Below, piece after piece: positions 33,117-41,896 of a stretch of 64,000 nucleotides of DNA; the first letter of the stretch is position 1; each line of letters begins with the position of its first letter. Source of the DNA: an uncultured Verrucomicrobia subdivision 3 bacterium (GTDB lineage: Bacteria; Verrucomicrobiota; Verrucomicrobiia; Limisphaerales; UBA8199); assembly GCA_903913865.1 (NCBI GenBank), contig CAIWMU010000098.1:1-64000 (forward strand), given 5' to 3'. The translations under genes and the position numbers were made by a program. Under the pieces are notes generated by a model. That model did no database searches. It was given only the letters and a program-made list of their open reading frames with translations, and was not told the DNA's origin.

Positions 33117-35498
33117 ATGAAACATCCAAAAACATTGGCCACCACGCTCCTGGCCTTTCTCCTTTCGGCCGCAACCATGAAGGCAGACATCACACTCCCG
33201 GCAGTGCTCGGCAGCAACATGGTTCTTCAGCGCGGGCAGAAGGTTCCGATCTGGGGCTGGGCCGCGCCGGGTGAGAGTGTGCGGGTGGAATTCGGGGGAC
33301 AGACCCGCAGTGCAAAGGCTGACACTGCGGGGCGCTGGGAGGTGCGCCTGGGGGCGATGAAGGCAAGTGATGTTCCATCGAATCTGGTGGTGGAGGGGGC
33401 GAACCGGATCGTGCTGACCAACATCGTGGTGGGGGAGGTGTGGCTCTGCTCAGGTCAGTCCAACATGGAAAAGCCGATCGGGCAGCAACCGGGGCAGCGG
33501 CCTGTGCTGAATCACGAGAAGGAACTTGCCGGATCGGACTATCCGGGCATCCGCCTTTTCCGTGTGAATGCGGCGACTGGAGTGAGTCCGGTGCGGGATG
33601 TGAAAAGCCTGGGGTGGCACCTGTGCAACTCGAATTCAAACGAGAAACTGAGGTTCTCCGCCGCCGCCTACTTTTTCGGGCGGGAACTGCATCGTGAACT
33701 TGGAGTGCCGGTGGGATTGATTGTTTCCGCTGTGGGCGGCACACGGATTGAGCCGTGGACTCCCCCGGTGGGATTCGACGCTGTGAAAGGGCTTGCGGCG
33801 CAGATTGATCCGGTGCCGGCGGAGGGGAGAGTCACAGCCCAGACCCCCACCGCTCTTTACAATGGAATGATCGCGCCCCTCGTCCCGTTCGCCTTGCGCG
33901 GGGCGATCTGGTATCAGGGGGAATCCAACACCATCGACATCCCGGATGGGCCGGTTTATGCGGACAAGATGAAGGCGCTGATCGCCGGTTGGAGAAAGAC
34001 ATGGGGGCAGGGTGATTTCCCGTTTTATTACGTGCAACTGGCCCCCTACTGCTATTTTTCTGATCGGGACACACCGCGTGCGCCGGATGCGGAGGCCCTG
34101 CCGGAGATCTGGGAGGCGCAGACGGCGGCACTGGCCGTGCGGCACACCGGCATGGTGGTCACCACCGATCTGGTGGATGATTTGAAGGACATCCATCCCG
34201 TGAACAAGCTGGACGTGGGCAGGCGTCTGGCGCGACTTGCGCTGGCCCGAAGCTACGGGCGGAAGGATATTGTGGCATCGGGTCCGATGTTCCGGGATGC
34301 GATCTTCTCCGCCGGGAGGGCAGTGGTGAGCTTTGACCATGCGGATGGAGGGTTGGTGAGCCGGGATGGGCAGCCGCTGGACTGGTTCACGATCTGCGGC
34401 AGAGATGGCCGGTTTGTTCCCGCCACGGCGGTGATTGCGGGAACCAAAGTCGTGGTTTCCAGCCCCGGGGTTCCGGAGCCGAAGGCGGTGCGGTTTGGCT
34501 GGCATGAGAAGGCCAGCCCGAACCTGTTCAACGGGGCGGGGTTGCCTGCGGCACCGTTCCGGAGCGACCGTCCCGAAATGGAACGGGGCGGGGCGGCAGC
34601 CCGGGGGCAGGCATACCTGTTTTCTTATTTCGTCGGGAATGGCGAGGATGGGCTGCATCTGGCCTGGAGCCGGGATGGATACGATTGGAAGGCGCTGAAG
34701 AATGGCGAAAGCTACCTCACCCCGATGGTTGGGGAGTCCAAGCTCATGCGGGATCCCTGCCTGATTCGCGGGCCGGACGGGATCTTCCACATGGTCTGGA
34801 CCACCGCGTGGCAGGGCAAAACCATCGGCCACGCGACATCGAAAGATCTCATCACCTGGTCGGAACAGACGGCCATACCTGTGATGGCGCACGAACCGGG
34901 GACGATGAATTGCTGGGCGCCGGAGATCTTCTGGGATGCCGACCGGGGCCACTTTTTGATTTTCTGGGCCACGACGATTCCCGGGCATTTCCCGGAAGGG
35001 GAGGGCACGGCTGAGGGGAAGACGAACCACAGGATTTATTGCACCACCACCCGGGACTTCAAGAGTTTCAAGCCCACGAGACTGCTGTTTGAGCAGGGCT
35101 TCAACGTGATCGATGCCACCCTGCTGCCCGCGAAGGGGAAGTATCACCTGATCGTGAAGGACGAGCGGCTGAAGCCGGAGCAGAAGAATTTGAGGATTGC
35201 CGTGGGGCGCCATCCGGATGGCCCGTTCAGCCCGGCGGGGGAGCCGTTCACGAGACACTGGGTGGAGGGGCCAACCTCGCTGAAGGTGGGGGATGATTAC
35301 CTGGTCTATTTTGATGCTTACAGGGACAACCGTTACGAAGTCCTGAAGTCGCGGGACCTGAAGACCTGGGAGGACGTCTCCGGGAAGCTTTCCATGCCAA
35401 AGGGCATCCGCCACGGCAGCGCCCTGCCGGTCCCCATCTCGGTTGTGCGCAAGCTTCTGGAATCGGCTCCGGCGAAGGCGGTGCAGCCCCGGAAATAG
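33117..35498 (+). CDS. Sialate-O-acetylesterase-like / GH43-like fusion enzyme
   Basis: A 793-residue secreted protein (signal peptide about 1-22) with two enzymes in one chain. Residues about 23-480 are a sialate-O-acetylesterase-type SGNH hydrolase: VLGSNMVLQRGQKVPIWGWA and the nucleophile motif GEVWLCSGQSNM (Ser115), with WYQGESNT as the block holding the oxyanion-hole asparagine. Residues about 498-785 resemble a five-bladed GH43 propeller: RDPCLI with the first Asp, WAPEIFWD, VIDATLLP with the middle Asp, and WVEGPTSL with the general acid Glu are all kept. It could deacetylate and then trim an arabinan, xylan or rhamnogalacturonan side chain. It starts three bases after the GH106 gene stop, so it is translationally coupled to it. 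Confidence 0.85.
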   Translation: MKHPKTLATTLLAFLLSAATMKADITLPAVLGSNMVLQRGQKVPIWGWAAPGESVRVEFGGQTRSAKADTAGRWEVRLGAMKASDVPSNLVVEGANRIVLTNIVVGEVWLCSGQSNMEKPIGQQPGQRPVLNHEKELAGSDYPGIRLFRVNAATGVSPVRDVKSLGWHLCNSNSNEKLRFSAAAYFFGRELHRELGVPVGLIVSAVGGTRIEPWTPPVGFDAVKGLAAQIDPVPAEGRVTAQTPTALYNGMIAPLVPFALRGAIWYQGESNTIDIPDGPVYADKMKALIAGWRKTWGQGDFPFYYVQLAPYCYFSDRDTPRAPDAEALPEIWEAQTAALAVRHTGMVVTTDLVDDLKDIHPVNKLDVGRRLARLALARSYGRKDIVASGPMFRDAIFSAGRAVVSFDHADGGLVSRDGQPLDWFTICGRDGRFVPATAVIAGTKVVVSSPGVPEPKAVRFGWHEKASPNLFNGAGLPAAPFRSDRPEMERGGAAARGQAYLFSYFVGNGEDGLHLAWSRDGYDWKALKNGESYLTPMVGESKLMRDPCLIRGPDGIFHMVWTTAWQGKTIGHATSKDLITWSEQTAIPVMAHEPGTMNCWAPEIFWDADRGHFLIFWATTIPGHFPEGEGTAEGKTNHRIYCTTTRDFKSFKPTRLLFEQGFNVIDATLLPAKGKYHLIVKDERLKPEQKNLRIAVGRHPDGPFSPAGEPFTRHWVEGPTSLKVGDDYLVYFDAYRDNRYEVLKSRDLKTWEDVSGKLSMPKGIRHGSALPVPISVVRKLLESAPAKAVQPRK

Positions 35499-35534
35499 GG
35501 GAAAATCACAGTGCACGAAGACTTTTTTTGAACC

Positions 35535-37442
35535 ATGAAACAAATCAGCAGAAAGATAATGATGAGAACAATCCTGTGGGAGGCCCTGGGCCTTGTATGC
35601 GGGCTGGCGTTGGTTTCGCCGGTGGCAGCGGCGGAGGAGGTGCGGGATTTTGACTCCCTTTACACCAAGCACGAGCACCGCATCCCGATGCGGGACGGGG
35701 TCCGGCTGTTCACGGTCGTTTACACGCCGAAGGACAAGTCGGCGGCCCTGCCCATCCTGCTGCAGCGGACCCCCTACGATCTCAAACCCTACACCATTGA
35801 TGTGCGCCGGAAGCCGGGAGGGATCCCGGATTCCTACATCCGGGAGCGGTTCATTTTCGCCATGCAGGACGTGCGGGGGCGGTATGCATCGGGCGGCCGG
35901 TTTGAGGACATGCGCCCGATACGGGCTGACAAAAAGGGGCCGAAGGACACGGATGAATCGACCGACGCATGGGACACCATCGACTGGCTTGTGAAGCATG
36001 TGCCCGGGCACAATGGCAATGTGGGGATGCAGGGCATTTCCTATCTCGGATTTTATGCGGCGACCGGGATGGTGGACTCGCATCCGGCACTCAAGGCGGT
36101 TTCACCCCAGGCACCGGCCTCGGATGTTTATGGCGGGGATGACTGCCTGCATGGGGGCGGGTTCTGGCTCGCGCACAATTTCAGCTTCTGGAACTACTTT
36201 GATCAGGGGTTGGAGGATCCCACCCGTCAGGAACCGGTGGGTCTGGATTACAAAACGCCGGACGGTTACCAGTTTTATCTGGAGGGCGGGGCGGTGGCAT
36301 GGATCGGGGAGAAGTATTACAAGGGGAAAAGCGCCTCGTGGAACGACATGGTGGCGAACATCACAAATGCCGCCTGGTGCGCGGAGCGGGACCTGACACC
36401 CCATTTGAAGAACGTCCATGCGGCGGTGCTCACGGTGGGGGGATGGTTTGACGCCGAGGACCTGCACGGCACCCTCAAGACCTACCAGGCAACGGGCGCG
36501 AACAACCCGGGCATCTTCAATGGCCTTGTGATGGGGCCGTGGTCGCACGGCGCCTGGCACCACGGCGAGGCGAGGTCGCTGGGGTCGGTCGATTTTCATG
36601 CCGCCACCGGGGAGTATTTCCGCGACCACATTGAGCTGCCCTTTTTCCGGAAATTCCTGAAGGGAGCCACCAATGAGAGCGTCATGCCGGTGCATGTCTT
36701 TGAGACCGGCAGGGATGAATGGCGGGAGATGGCATCCTGGCCCCCCTCCAACACCGTCAACCGCACCGTGTGGCTGCAGGGGAGTGGATCCCTTGCATTT
36801 CAACCACCAGAGACCGGCGAGACCGCATTTGATGAGTATGTCACAGATCCCAACCGCCCGGTTCCCTTCACGAGCCGCATCAGCATCGGCATGCCGAGGG
36901 AATACATGGTGGAGGATCAGCGGTTCGCGTCCCGCCGCCCCGATGTGATGGTTTACCGCACCGCGCCGCTGGAGGAGGATCTGACCGTGGCCGGGCCGAT
37001 CACGATCGACCTCCACGTCAGCACGACCGGGACGGATGGGGACTGGGTGGTGAAGTTGATCGATGTTTACACCGGGGACCATCCCGATCCTGAGAATGCA
37101 CCCGGGGATGCGCCGCGCCTGGGGAGCTACCAGCAGCTCGTGCGCGGGGAGCCGTTGCGCGCAAAATTCCGGAACGGGCTGGACCATCCCGAACCGATGC
37201 TTCCGGGGCAGGTGTGCCGGCTGCAGTGGACGCTGCCGGATGTGTATCACACCTTCCGTTCCGGGCACCGCCTGATGATCCAGATCCAGGGCACCTGGTT
37301 CCCGTTGCTGGACCGCAATCCGCAGGTCTTCTGCGACATTTACCGCGCCAAACCCGGGGATTACAAGGTGGCAACCCAGCGTGTTTACAGGGACCGCACC
37401 CACGCCTCCTCGATCGTCCTCCCGGTGATTCCCTCGCCGTAG
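35535..37442 (+). CDS. CocE/NonD-family alpha/beta hydrolase (Xaa-Pro dipeptidyl-peptidase-like)
   Basis: A 635-residue secreted serine hydrolase (signal peptide about 1-35, ending VAAAEE). The RIPMRDGVRLFTVVYTPKD opening and the nucleophile elbow GISYLG (Ser169) place it in the CocE/NonD acyl esterase family (X-Pro dipeptidyl-peptidase S15 fold); the C-terminal jelly-roll domain (about 420-630: DLTVAGPITIDLHVSTTGTDGDWVVKL... RLMIQIQGTWFPLLDRNPQ) is typical. Substrate is uncertain: members are annotated as peptidases, cocaine or glutaryl acylases, and feruloyl or acetyl esterases. In this operon a role in removing acyl groups from a glycan is more likely than peptide cleavage, but that rests only on context. 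Confidence 0.9.
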   Translation: MKQISRKIMMRTILWEALGLVCGLALVSPVAAAEEVRDFDSLYTKHEHRIPMRDGVRLFTVVYTPKDKSAALPILLQRTPYDLKPYTIDVRRKPGGIPDSYIRERFIFAMQDVRGRYASGGRFEDMRPIRADKKGPKDTDESTDAWDTIDWLVKHVPGHNGNVGMQGISYLGFYAATGMVDSHPALKAVSPQAPASDVYGGDDCLHGGGFWLAHNFSFWNYFDQGLEDPTRQEPVGLDYKTPDGYQFYLEGGAVAWIGEKYYKGKSASWNDMVANITNAAWCAERDLTPHLKNVHAAVLTVGGWFDAEDLHGTLKTYQATGANNPGIFNGLVMGPWSHGAWHHGEARSLGSVDFHAATGEYFRDHIELPFFRKFLKGATNESVMPVHVFETGRDEWREMASWPPSNTVNRTVWLQGSGSLAFQPPETGETAFDEYVTDPNRPVPFTSRISIGMPREYMVEDQRFASRRPDVMVYRTAPLEEDLTVAGPITIDLHVSTTGTDGDWVVKLIDVYTGDHPDPENAPGDAPRLGSYQQLVRGEPLRAKFRNGLDHPEPMLPGQVCRLQWTLPDVYHTFRSGHRLMIQIQGTWFPLLDRNPQVFCDIYRAKPGDYKVATQRVYRDRTHASSIVLPVIPSP

Positions 37443-37585
37443 GGGAAGCGGGGGATGTAGCCGCAAAAGGGCACAAAACGCGCAGAAGAGGATAGGGGAT
37501 GGCGCGTTCCGTGGAGCGTTGGCACCCCGGCAGGAGTCCCGGCGTTGGGTTGGAATGGATGGGGTCGTGAAGGTGTGGCGGGCTG

Positions 37586-37717
37586 GCATCCCTCCGGGAT
37601 GCGGGTGTGATGTGGGGCCATACCGGTGGTGTCGTCGCGTTGCTCCTCAACCACCGGCTAATGTCTGGGAACCCTCCGGGTTCGGGGAGGGGGCGCATCT
37701 TCATCCCGGATGGGATG
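37586..37717. repeat. Cluster of four hairpins with tiny loops
   Basis: GCATCCC-TCC-GGGATGC (37586-37602), CCGGTGGT...ACCACCGG (37623-37657), GAACCC-TCC-GGGTTC (37669-37683) and CATCCC-GGAT-GGGATG (37702-37717). Two of the four share a TCC loop. The composite resembles mobile palindromic repeats dispersed in PVC genomes. Confidence 0.75.
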
Positions 37718-37812
37718 GCAGCGATTAGCGCGGGGTTGAGCGGGAGCGACACCCCGGGAATCCGACGAACAAGGCGTCCGGACCGTAGGGGGGTGTCCCA
37801 TTTCGGGTCCGG

Positions 37813-37914
37813 GAATCCCAACGGGGATTCTGCCACAAAGCCCGGGGTTACGCCGTCCTTGGCGTTACCCCGGGTGTGCGTGGGGGATGCGCCACAACCC
37901 CGAAGGGTGTTGTG
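37813..37914. repeat. Hairpin repeats around a 14-bp stem
   Basis: GAATCCC-AACG-GGGATTC at 37813-37830; a 14-bp stem at 37841-37874 that starts CCCGGGGTTACGCC and closes with GGCGTTACCCCGGG (one mismatch, 6-base loop); and CACAAC...GTTGTG with a CCCCGAAGGG core at 37893-37914. All are non-coding and adjacent to each other. Confidence 0.75.
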
Positions 37915-37978
37915 CCGAGGGTTGTCCCGGGCATGCAGCCACATCGTGCCTGCAAGACTTGGTTGAAAAATGTTCTCC

Positions 37979-38035
37979 CGCAGAGATACGGAGACGCAGA
38001 GAAGAAATTCCTCTCCGTGTCTCGGCGTCTGCGCG
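37979..38035. repeat. GCAGAGA / TCTCCGT repeat block 1
   Basis: Inverted, imperfect repeats of the CGCAGAGA-x-ACGGAGACGCAGAG type followed by the complementary TCTCCGTGTCTCGGCGTCTGCG. A related block lies at 38323-38366. This short motif is common as dispersed repeats in several phyla. Confidence 0.6.
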
Positions 38036-38149
38036 CGCCATCAAATCTATTTCATCGGTATCCATTGTGTGGTGTTAATTCATCGCCAAGCGGAACCTGA
38101 ACCGTTTTCGCCCTTGTTCCACGGCACCCCCCGGCGGGCACGACGGGAC

Positions 38150-38248
38150 AACCCGCTTGCGGGGTTGGGGATGCGATGTGGCCTGGACCCGGGGTAGTGC
38201 GGCGATCCGCACAACCCCGGGCTTTATGGCACAACCTCCTTGAGGTTG
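38150..38248. repeat. Second group of small hairpins
   Basis: AACCCGC-TT-GCGGGGTT (38150-38166, one bulge), GTGCGG-CGAT-CCGCAC (38197-38212) and CAACCTC-CTT-GAGGTTG (38232-38248). They share the AACC...GGTT theme with the hairpin at 37893. Confidence 0.7.
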
Positions 38249-38322
38249 GGGAGGGGGAACCGCGAATGGACGTGGATGGACCCAAATGGGGGGAGGCCTT
38301 TGTGTGGAGGCGTTGACCGGCG

Positions 38323-38366
38323 ACTTCCTCTCCGCGCCTCTGCTTCTCCGCGCGAGATTTTTTCTC
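38323..38366. repeat. TCTCCGC repeat block 2
   Basis: CTCTCCGCGCCTCTGCTTCTCCGCGCGAGA-type repeat, related to the block at 37979-38035 in inverse orientation and followed by a T-tract (ATTTTTTCTC). Confidence 0.55.
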
Positions 38367-38589
38367 AATACCCGGCGGGATCGTGAGCGGGGAAGCTCCG
38401 GGCGGCGTGGGTGAGAATCACTGTTCTGGATCCAGAACCGCGGGGCTGATAGGATTTTGGCCGCCGTGCTCCATGCGTTTGCTGGTGTCATTGGCAGGGG
38501 CATTTGTCGGACACCGCCAGAGTTGGATTTGCAGCGGTTATAGCGCTGGATTGTCGGTGTGGTATGGGATCGGGGCTGAGTCAAATTGA

Positions 38590-40992
38590 GTGAAGAGCAG
38601 GAAGCAAAGCAGGGTTGAAGATCGCGCGCCGAGGCCGGGAGGCCGGGGGCGTGCCTGGGGTGTTTTGTTGCTTGTTGCCGTGGTGGCTGGGTTCGGGTGG
38701 TTCTGGCTGAGCCGGGAGGTGGGGCATCCGGCGGCGGGGGAGGTTGAGCCGGTGCGCCCCGTGTTTTCGCTGCCGGATGAGAAACAGGTTTTTGCGACCT
38801 ACGGCGGTTCGGCGAGCTGCCGCGAGTGTCATGAGGAGGCTTTTGACGGGTGGTCCAAATCGAATCATGGACTTGCGGAACGGGCGGTGAGCGCCGGGAT
38901 GGACCAGGGAAGCTTCGATCCCGGGAGGGAGTTTCGTCATGGCACACAGGGGACATCGGTCGGGTGGCAGGCCGGGCAGGGGCAGGTCTGCACGATGGGG
39001 CTGCATGGGACCGGGGAGGTGTTCAGGGCGGAGCGGGTGATCGGGCACAATCCGTTGAGGCAATACCTGGTGCCGTTTCCGGGGGGGCGATGGCAGACGC
39101 TGGAGGCCTCGTTTGATCCCATCTCCAACCAGTGGTTCAACGTGTATGGCCAGGAGGACCGGAAACCGGGGGAGTGGGGCCACTGGACCGGGCGCGGGAT
39201 GAACTGGAACAGCATGTGTGCGGTGTGCCACAACACCCGGCTGCGGAAGAATTATGATGAAGGGGCGGATATCTACCGCACCTCCATGGTGGAGCCGGGG
39301 GTGGGCTGTGAATCGTGCCATGGGCCGTTGCGGGCCCACAATGAGTGGCAGGAGCAGCACCGGAAAACAGGGGGGAAGGATCCGACGCTGAAGAAGCTCA
39401 CCCGGCAGCAGACCGTGGACAACTGTGGATTTTGCCATGCCCGACGCACGGATCTGACGGGGGATTTCAAGCCCGGGGCTTCCTTCTACGACCACCAACA
39501 TCCCAGCATTGTGGATGAGGGGGAGACCTTTTATCCGGATGGGCAGATCCGGGATGAGGACTACGAATTTGCGCCGTTCCTGGGCAGCCGGATGCATGCG
39601 GCGGGGGTTCATTGCATGGATTGCCACAATCCGCACACGATGAAGACCCTCCTGCCGGGGAACTGGCTGTGCATGAAATGCCACGGGGGCGGGGTGACCA
39701 ATGCGCCGGTGATCGATCCGGTGGGGCATGGGCACCACCGGGTTTACGGTTATGACACAAACGGGGTACTCATCAATCCCGATCTTTCGGCCTACAATCC
39801 GCGCCGTATCAAGGAGACCGGCGGGGAATGTGTGAACTGCCACATGCCCCAGACCGCCTACATGCAGCGCCACTGGCGGCATGACCATGGTTTCACGATA
39901 CCGGATCCGGTGCTGACGCGGGATCACGGGATCCCCAACGCCTGCAACCGCTGCCATGCGGACAAGGATGCGGCCTGGTCGATCGAATGGACCGACCGCT
40001 GGTATGGGGCAAAAATGCAGCGGCCCACGCGTGTTCGTGCCCAGTTGCTGGCGCGGCTCCGGGCCGGGGATGCCCGGGCGACCGAGGGGCTGCTGGAGGT
40101 GTTGCGCGGGGAGGCGATTCCCTATTGGCGGGCGGTGATCCTGCGCATGCTCGGGCAGCATGGGAGAAGCCCCCGGGTGCGTGCGGCACTTGAACTGGGG
40201 GTGCTGGACACGAACGCGCTTGTCCGGGCCGAGGCGGTGACGGCCCTGGGGCCGCTTTTGGAGGACGGGGACCCGCGCCTGCTGGCAACCGTCCGCCCGG
40301 CTCTTGGGGATGTGTCGCGCAACGTGCGGATCGCTGCGGCGCGGGTCTGGCCGCAGGGGCCGGAGGAGGTCCCCGCCCTGGTGGGATCGGAACTGCAGCA
40401 CAGCCTGGACATCAACGCCGACCAGCCATCCGGCCAGTTTGCCAAGGGGCTGCATTTGAGGGGGCGTGACAATACCGGTGCCCTGGAGCATCTGCGCCGG
40501 GCTGTGGCGTGGGATCCGAATTCGCCCCCTTTCCACTCGGAACTGGCGGGGCTTTTGAGTGCGATGGGACGGCCGCAGGAAGCGGCGGATGCGCTCCAGG
40601 CGGCGGTGAGGCAGATCCCGGGGGATGGGAATCTTCATTACCACCTGGGGTTGGCGCTTGCCGAGTTGAACCAGCCGGGTGCTGCAAGGGCGGAACTGGA
40701 GATGGCGGTCAGGCTGAATCCCCGCCATGCGCGGGCCTGGTATAATCTGGGCCTCGCCCAGAATCAGGGAGGGCAGCCGGAATCGGCATTGGAATCGCTG
40801 ACCCAGGCCGAGGGGCTGCAGCAGGATGATCCGGAGATACCGTATGCCCGCGCGACGATCCTGATGCGCCTCAGGCGGAATGGGGAAGCGATGAGATCAA
40901 TCCGGCGGGCGTTGGAGCTGGCACCCGGTTATCCGGAGGCCAGGGAACTGGAGCGGGTGCTGGGGGGACAGAAGGCAGAGGGCTCCCAATAG
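38590..40992 (+). CDS. Octaheme c-type cytochrome with HEAT and TPR repeats
   Basis: An 800-residue membrane-anchored or exported protein. A basic N-terminus and one helix (about 23-41) are followed by eight C-x-x-C-H heme-binding motifs starting at C77, C210, C240, C279, C342, C361, C414 and C452. Next comes an Ala/Arg/Leu-rich HEAT-like region (about 475-610) and then three or more TPR units (about 615-790; for example HYHLGLALAELNQPGAARAELEMAVRLNPRHA). Such fusions appear in PVC bacteria as tetratricopeptide multiheme cytochromes of unknown redox partner. The start is a GTG; no in-frame ATG precedes the helix. Heme attachment would occur in the periplasm, so the repeats must be periplasmic too. 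No cytochrome maturation or respiratory genes are nearby. Confidence 0.88.
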   Translation: MKSRKQSRVEDRAPRPGGRGRAWGVLLLVAVVAGFGWFWLSREVGHPAAGEVEPVRPVFSLPDEKQVFATYGGSASCRECHEEAFDGWSKSNHGLAERAVSAGMDQGSFDPGREFRHGTQGTSVGWQAGQGQVCTMGLHGTGEVFRAERVIGHNPLRQYLVPFPGGRWQTLEASFDPISNQWFNVYGQEDRKPGEWGHWTGRGMNWNSMCAVCHNTRLRKNYDEGADIYRTSMVEPGVGCESCHGPLRAHNEWQEQHRKTGGKDPTLKKLTRQQTVDNCGFCHARRTDLTGDFKPGASFYDHQHPSIVDEGETFYPDGQIRDEDYEFAPFLGSRMHAAGVHCMDCHNPHTMKTLLPGNWLCMKCHGGGVTNAPVIDPVGHGHHRVYGYDTNGVLINPDLSAYNPRRIKETGGECVNCHMPQTAYMQRHWRHDHGFTIPDPVLTRDHGIPNACNRCHADKDAAWSIEWTDRWYGAKMQRPTRVRAQLLARLRAGDARATEGLLEVLRGEAIPYWRAVILRMLGQHGRSPRVRAALELGVLDTNALVRAEAVTALGPLLEDGDPRLLATVRPALGDVSRNVRIAAARVWPQGPEEVPALVGSELQHSLDINADQPSGQFAKGLHLRGRDNTGALEHLRRAVAWDPNSPPFHSELAGLLSAMGRPQEAADALQAAVRQIPGDGNLHYHLGLALAELNQPGAARAELEMAVRLNPRHARAWYNLGLAQNQGGQPESALESLTQAEGLQQDDPEIPYARATILMRLRRNGEAMRSIRRALELAPGYPEARELERVLGGQKAEGSQ

Positions 40993-41114
40993 CCTTTCGG
41001 GCGCTTATCAAAGGTTTGGCGCTCGCAGGTCATTTCGTTGGACCGTCGGCGAGTGGAGGGTGGAATCGGCCGGGAGCCGGAGGCTTTATCCGGGTTTTTG
41101 CGTGAGGTTGGTGG

Positions 41115-41624
41115 TCACTTCACGCCTGGTCGGGCGGCAGCCTGGGGGTCGATGAGTTTGAGGGCGTTTGTTGCGGCGCTGCGGACAAATTCACACTCGT
41201 CCCCGGTCATCGTGCGAACAAGCGCGGGAATGGCGGGTCGGGAGGCGGTCCCGATTATGCCCAAGGCCGAGGCTGCTCGCGAGCGCACGATCTCCGCTGG
41301 AGGGGCTGGCGTCGGCAAAAAGCTTCTCAGACCGGACGGCAGCCCCCTCACGAACGAGCGATAGGAGATTTTTGGCTCCACGGAGATCTTTTGATTCAGC
41401 GCGTTCACCAGGAAAGGAACGGCATTTGATCCAAAACCAACCCAGGCCCCTCGAAACATGCGGTCGGCATAAGGTCCGCCGTAATTATAATTCATCCAGT
41501 AGTCCGGCGATTTGCCCTGGTAAAGCGGCCCACGATTGCCCGGCACGAGCCAGACAATCAAGCTGACAAGTGCGACTACAAAAATAGTGAGGGCGATGCG
41601 ACGCTTCTCTAGCACGGGGCACAT
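41115..41624 (-). CDS. HEAT-repeat protein with N-terminal membrane anchor
   Basis: A 169-residue protein with a transmembrane helix at about 10-28, then a YQGKSPDYWMNYN segment seen in many small verrucomicrobial HEAT proteins, and a C-terminal alpha-helical HEAT-like part (RSRAASALGIIGTASRPAIPALVRTM...VRSAATNALKLIDP). It probably mediates protein contact on the outside of the inner membrane. The function is unknown. It is a single gene between the convergent cytochrome gene and a 270-base gap; nothing in the neighbourhood points to a pathway. Confidence 0.75.
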   Translation of the reverse strand: MCPVLEKRRIALTIFVVALVSLIVWLVPGNRGPLYQGKSPDYWMNYNYGGPYADRMFRGAWVGFGSNAVPFLVNALNQKISVEPKISYRSFVRGLPSGLRSFLPTPAPPAEIVRSRAASALGIIGTASRPAIPALVRTMTGDECEFVRSAATNALKLIDPQAAARPGVK

Positions 41625-41738
41625 TCTAAGCCGGATGGGGCGGAAATCCAGAATGTTGCGCCTCAGTCACCTGCGTTCAACCGGTGAGGGATTGCAGCCC
41701 CGTTCTGGGATGGATTTTCGGGTTCGGTACAAAAGGAA

Positions 41739-41756
41739 GGGGGCCTCCAGGCCCCC
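41739..41756 (-). terminator. Possible terminator hairpin
   Basis: GGGGGCCT-CC-AGGCCCCC forms an 8-bp inverted repeat, which on the minus strand is followed by TTCCTTTTG. It lies 140 bases downstream of the DUF4143 ATPase stop and could end its transcript, though the two-base loop would open to four in practice. Confidence 0.5.
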
Positions 41757-41896
41757 TAGCCGGCTTCGCTTGAGACTTTGGCCGGAGCCAAAGTGGAAAC
41801 CATTTTTGGTGACCCTTCTTATCCCAAAGATGCGAGGTCGCGTCAACGATGGATTTTTTTCCGGTGGAGAAATCGGTGGGGTCTGGTGCCGCCGGG

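Larger units (their letters stand above)
37443..38589. other. 1.1-kb intergenic island of hairpin repeats
   Basis: No supported gene. All six frames give only short Pro/Gly/Arg-rich translations of repeat DNA. The stretch contains at least nine short perfect or near-perfect hairpins and two blocks of GCAGAGA/TCTCCGC-type repeats, described in separate entries. It separates the rhamnosidase operon from the octaheme cytochrome gene. From about 38370 to 38589 I see nothing that can be identified. Confidence 0.8.

Noticed and set aside
33636..36083. An 815-codon open frame on the minus strand
   Set aside because: It runs across the junction of two conserved genes in antisense and is rich in Pro, Arg, Gly and His, typical of a shadow frame.
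37018..38100. Overlapping Pro/Gly/Arg-rich open frames in the 37.4-38.4 kb gap
   Set aside because: They translate palindromic repeat DNA and change frame at each hairpin; no start, ribosome site or conserved motif supports a gene.
37586..38366. CRISPR array
   Set aside because: The hairpins differ from each other in sequence and spacing and there are no cas genes.
38581..40728. A 715-codon open frame on the minus strand
   Set aside because: It is antisense to the octaheme cytochrome; the C-x-x-C-H motifs on the other strand decide the coding strand.
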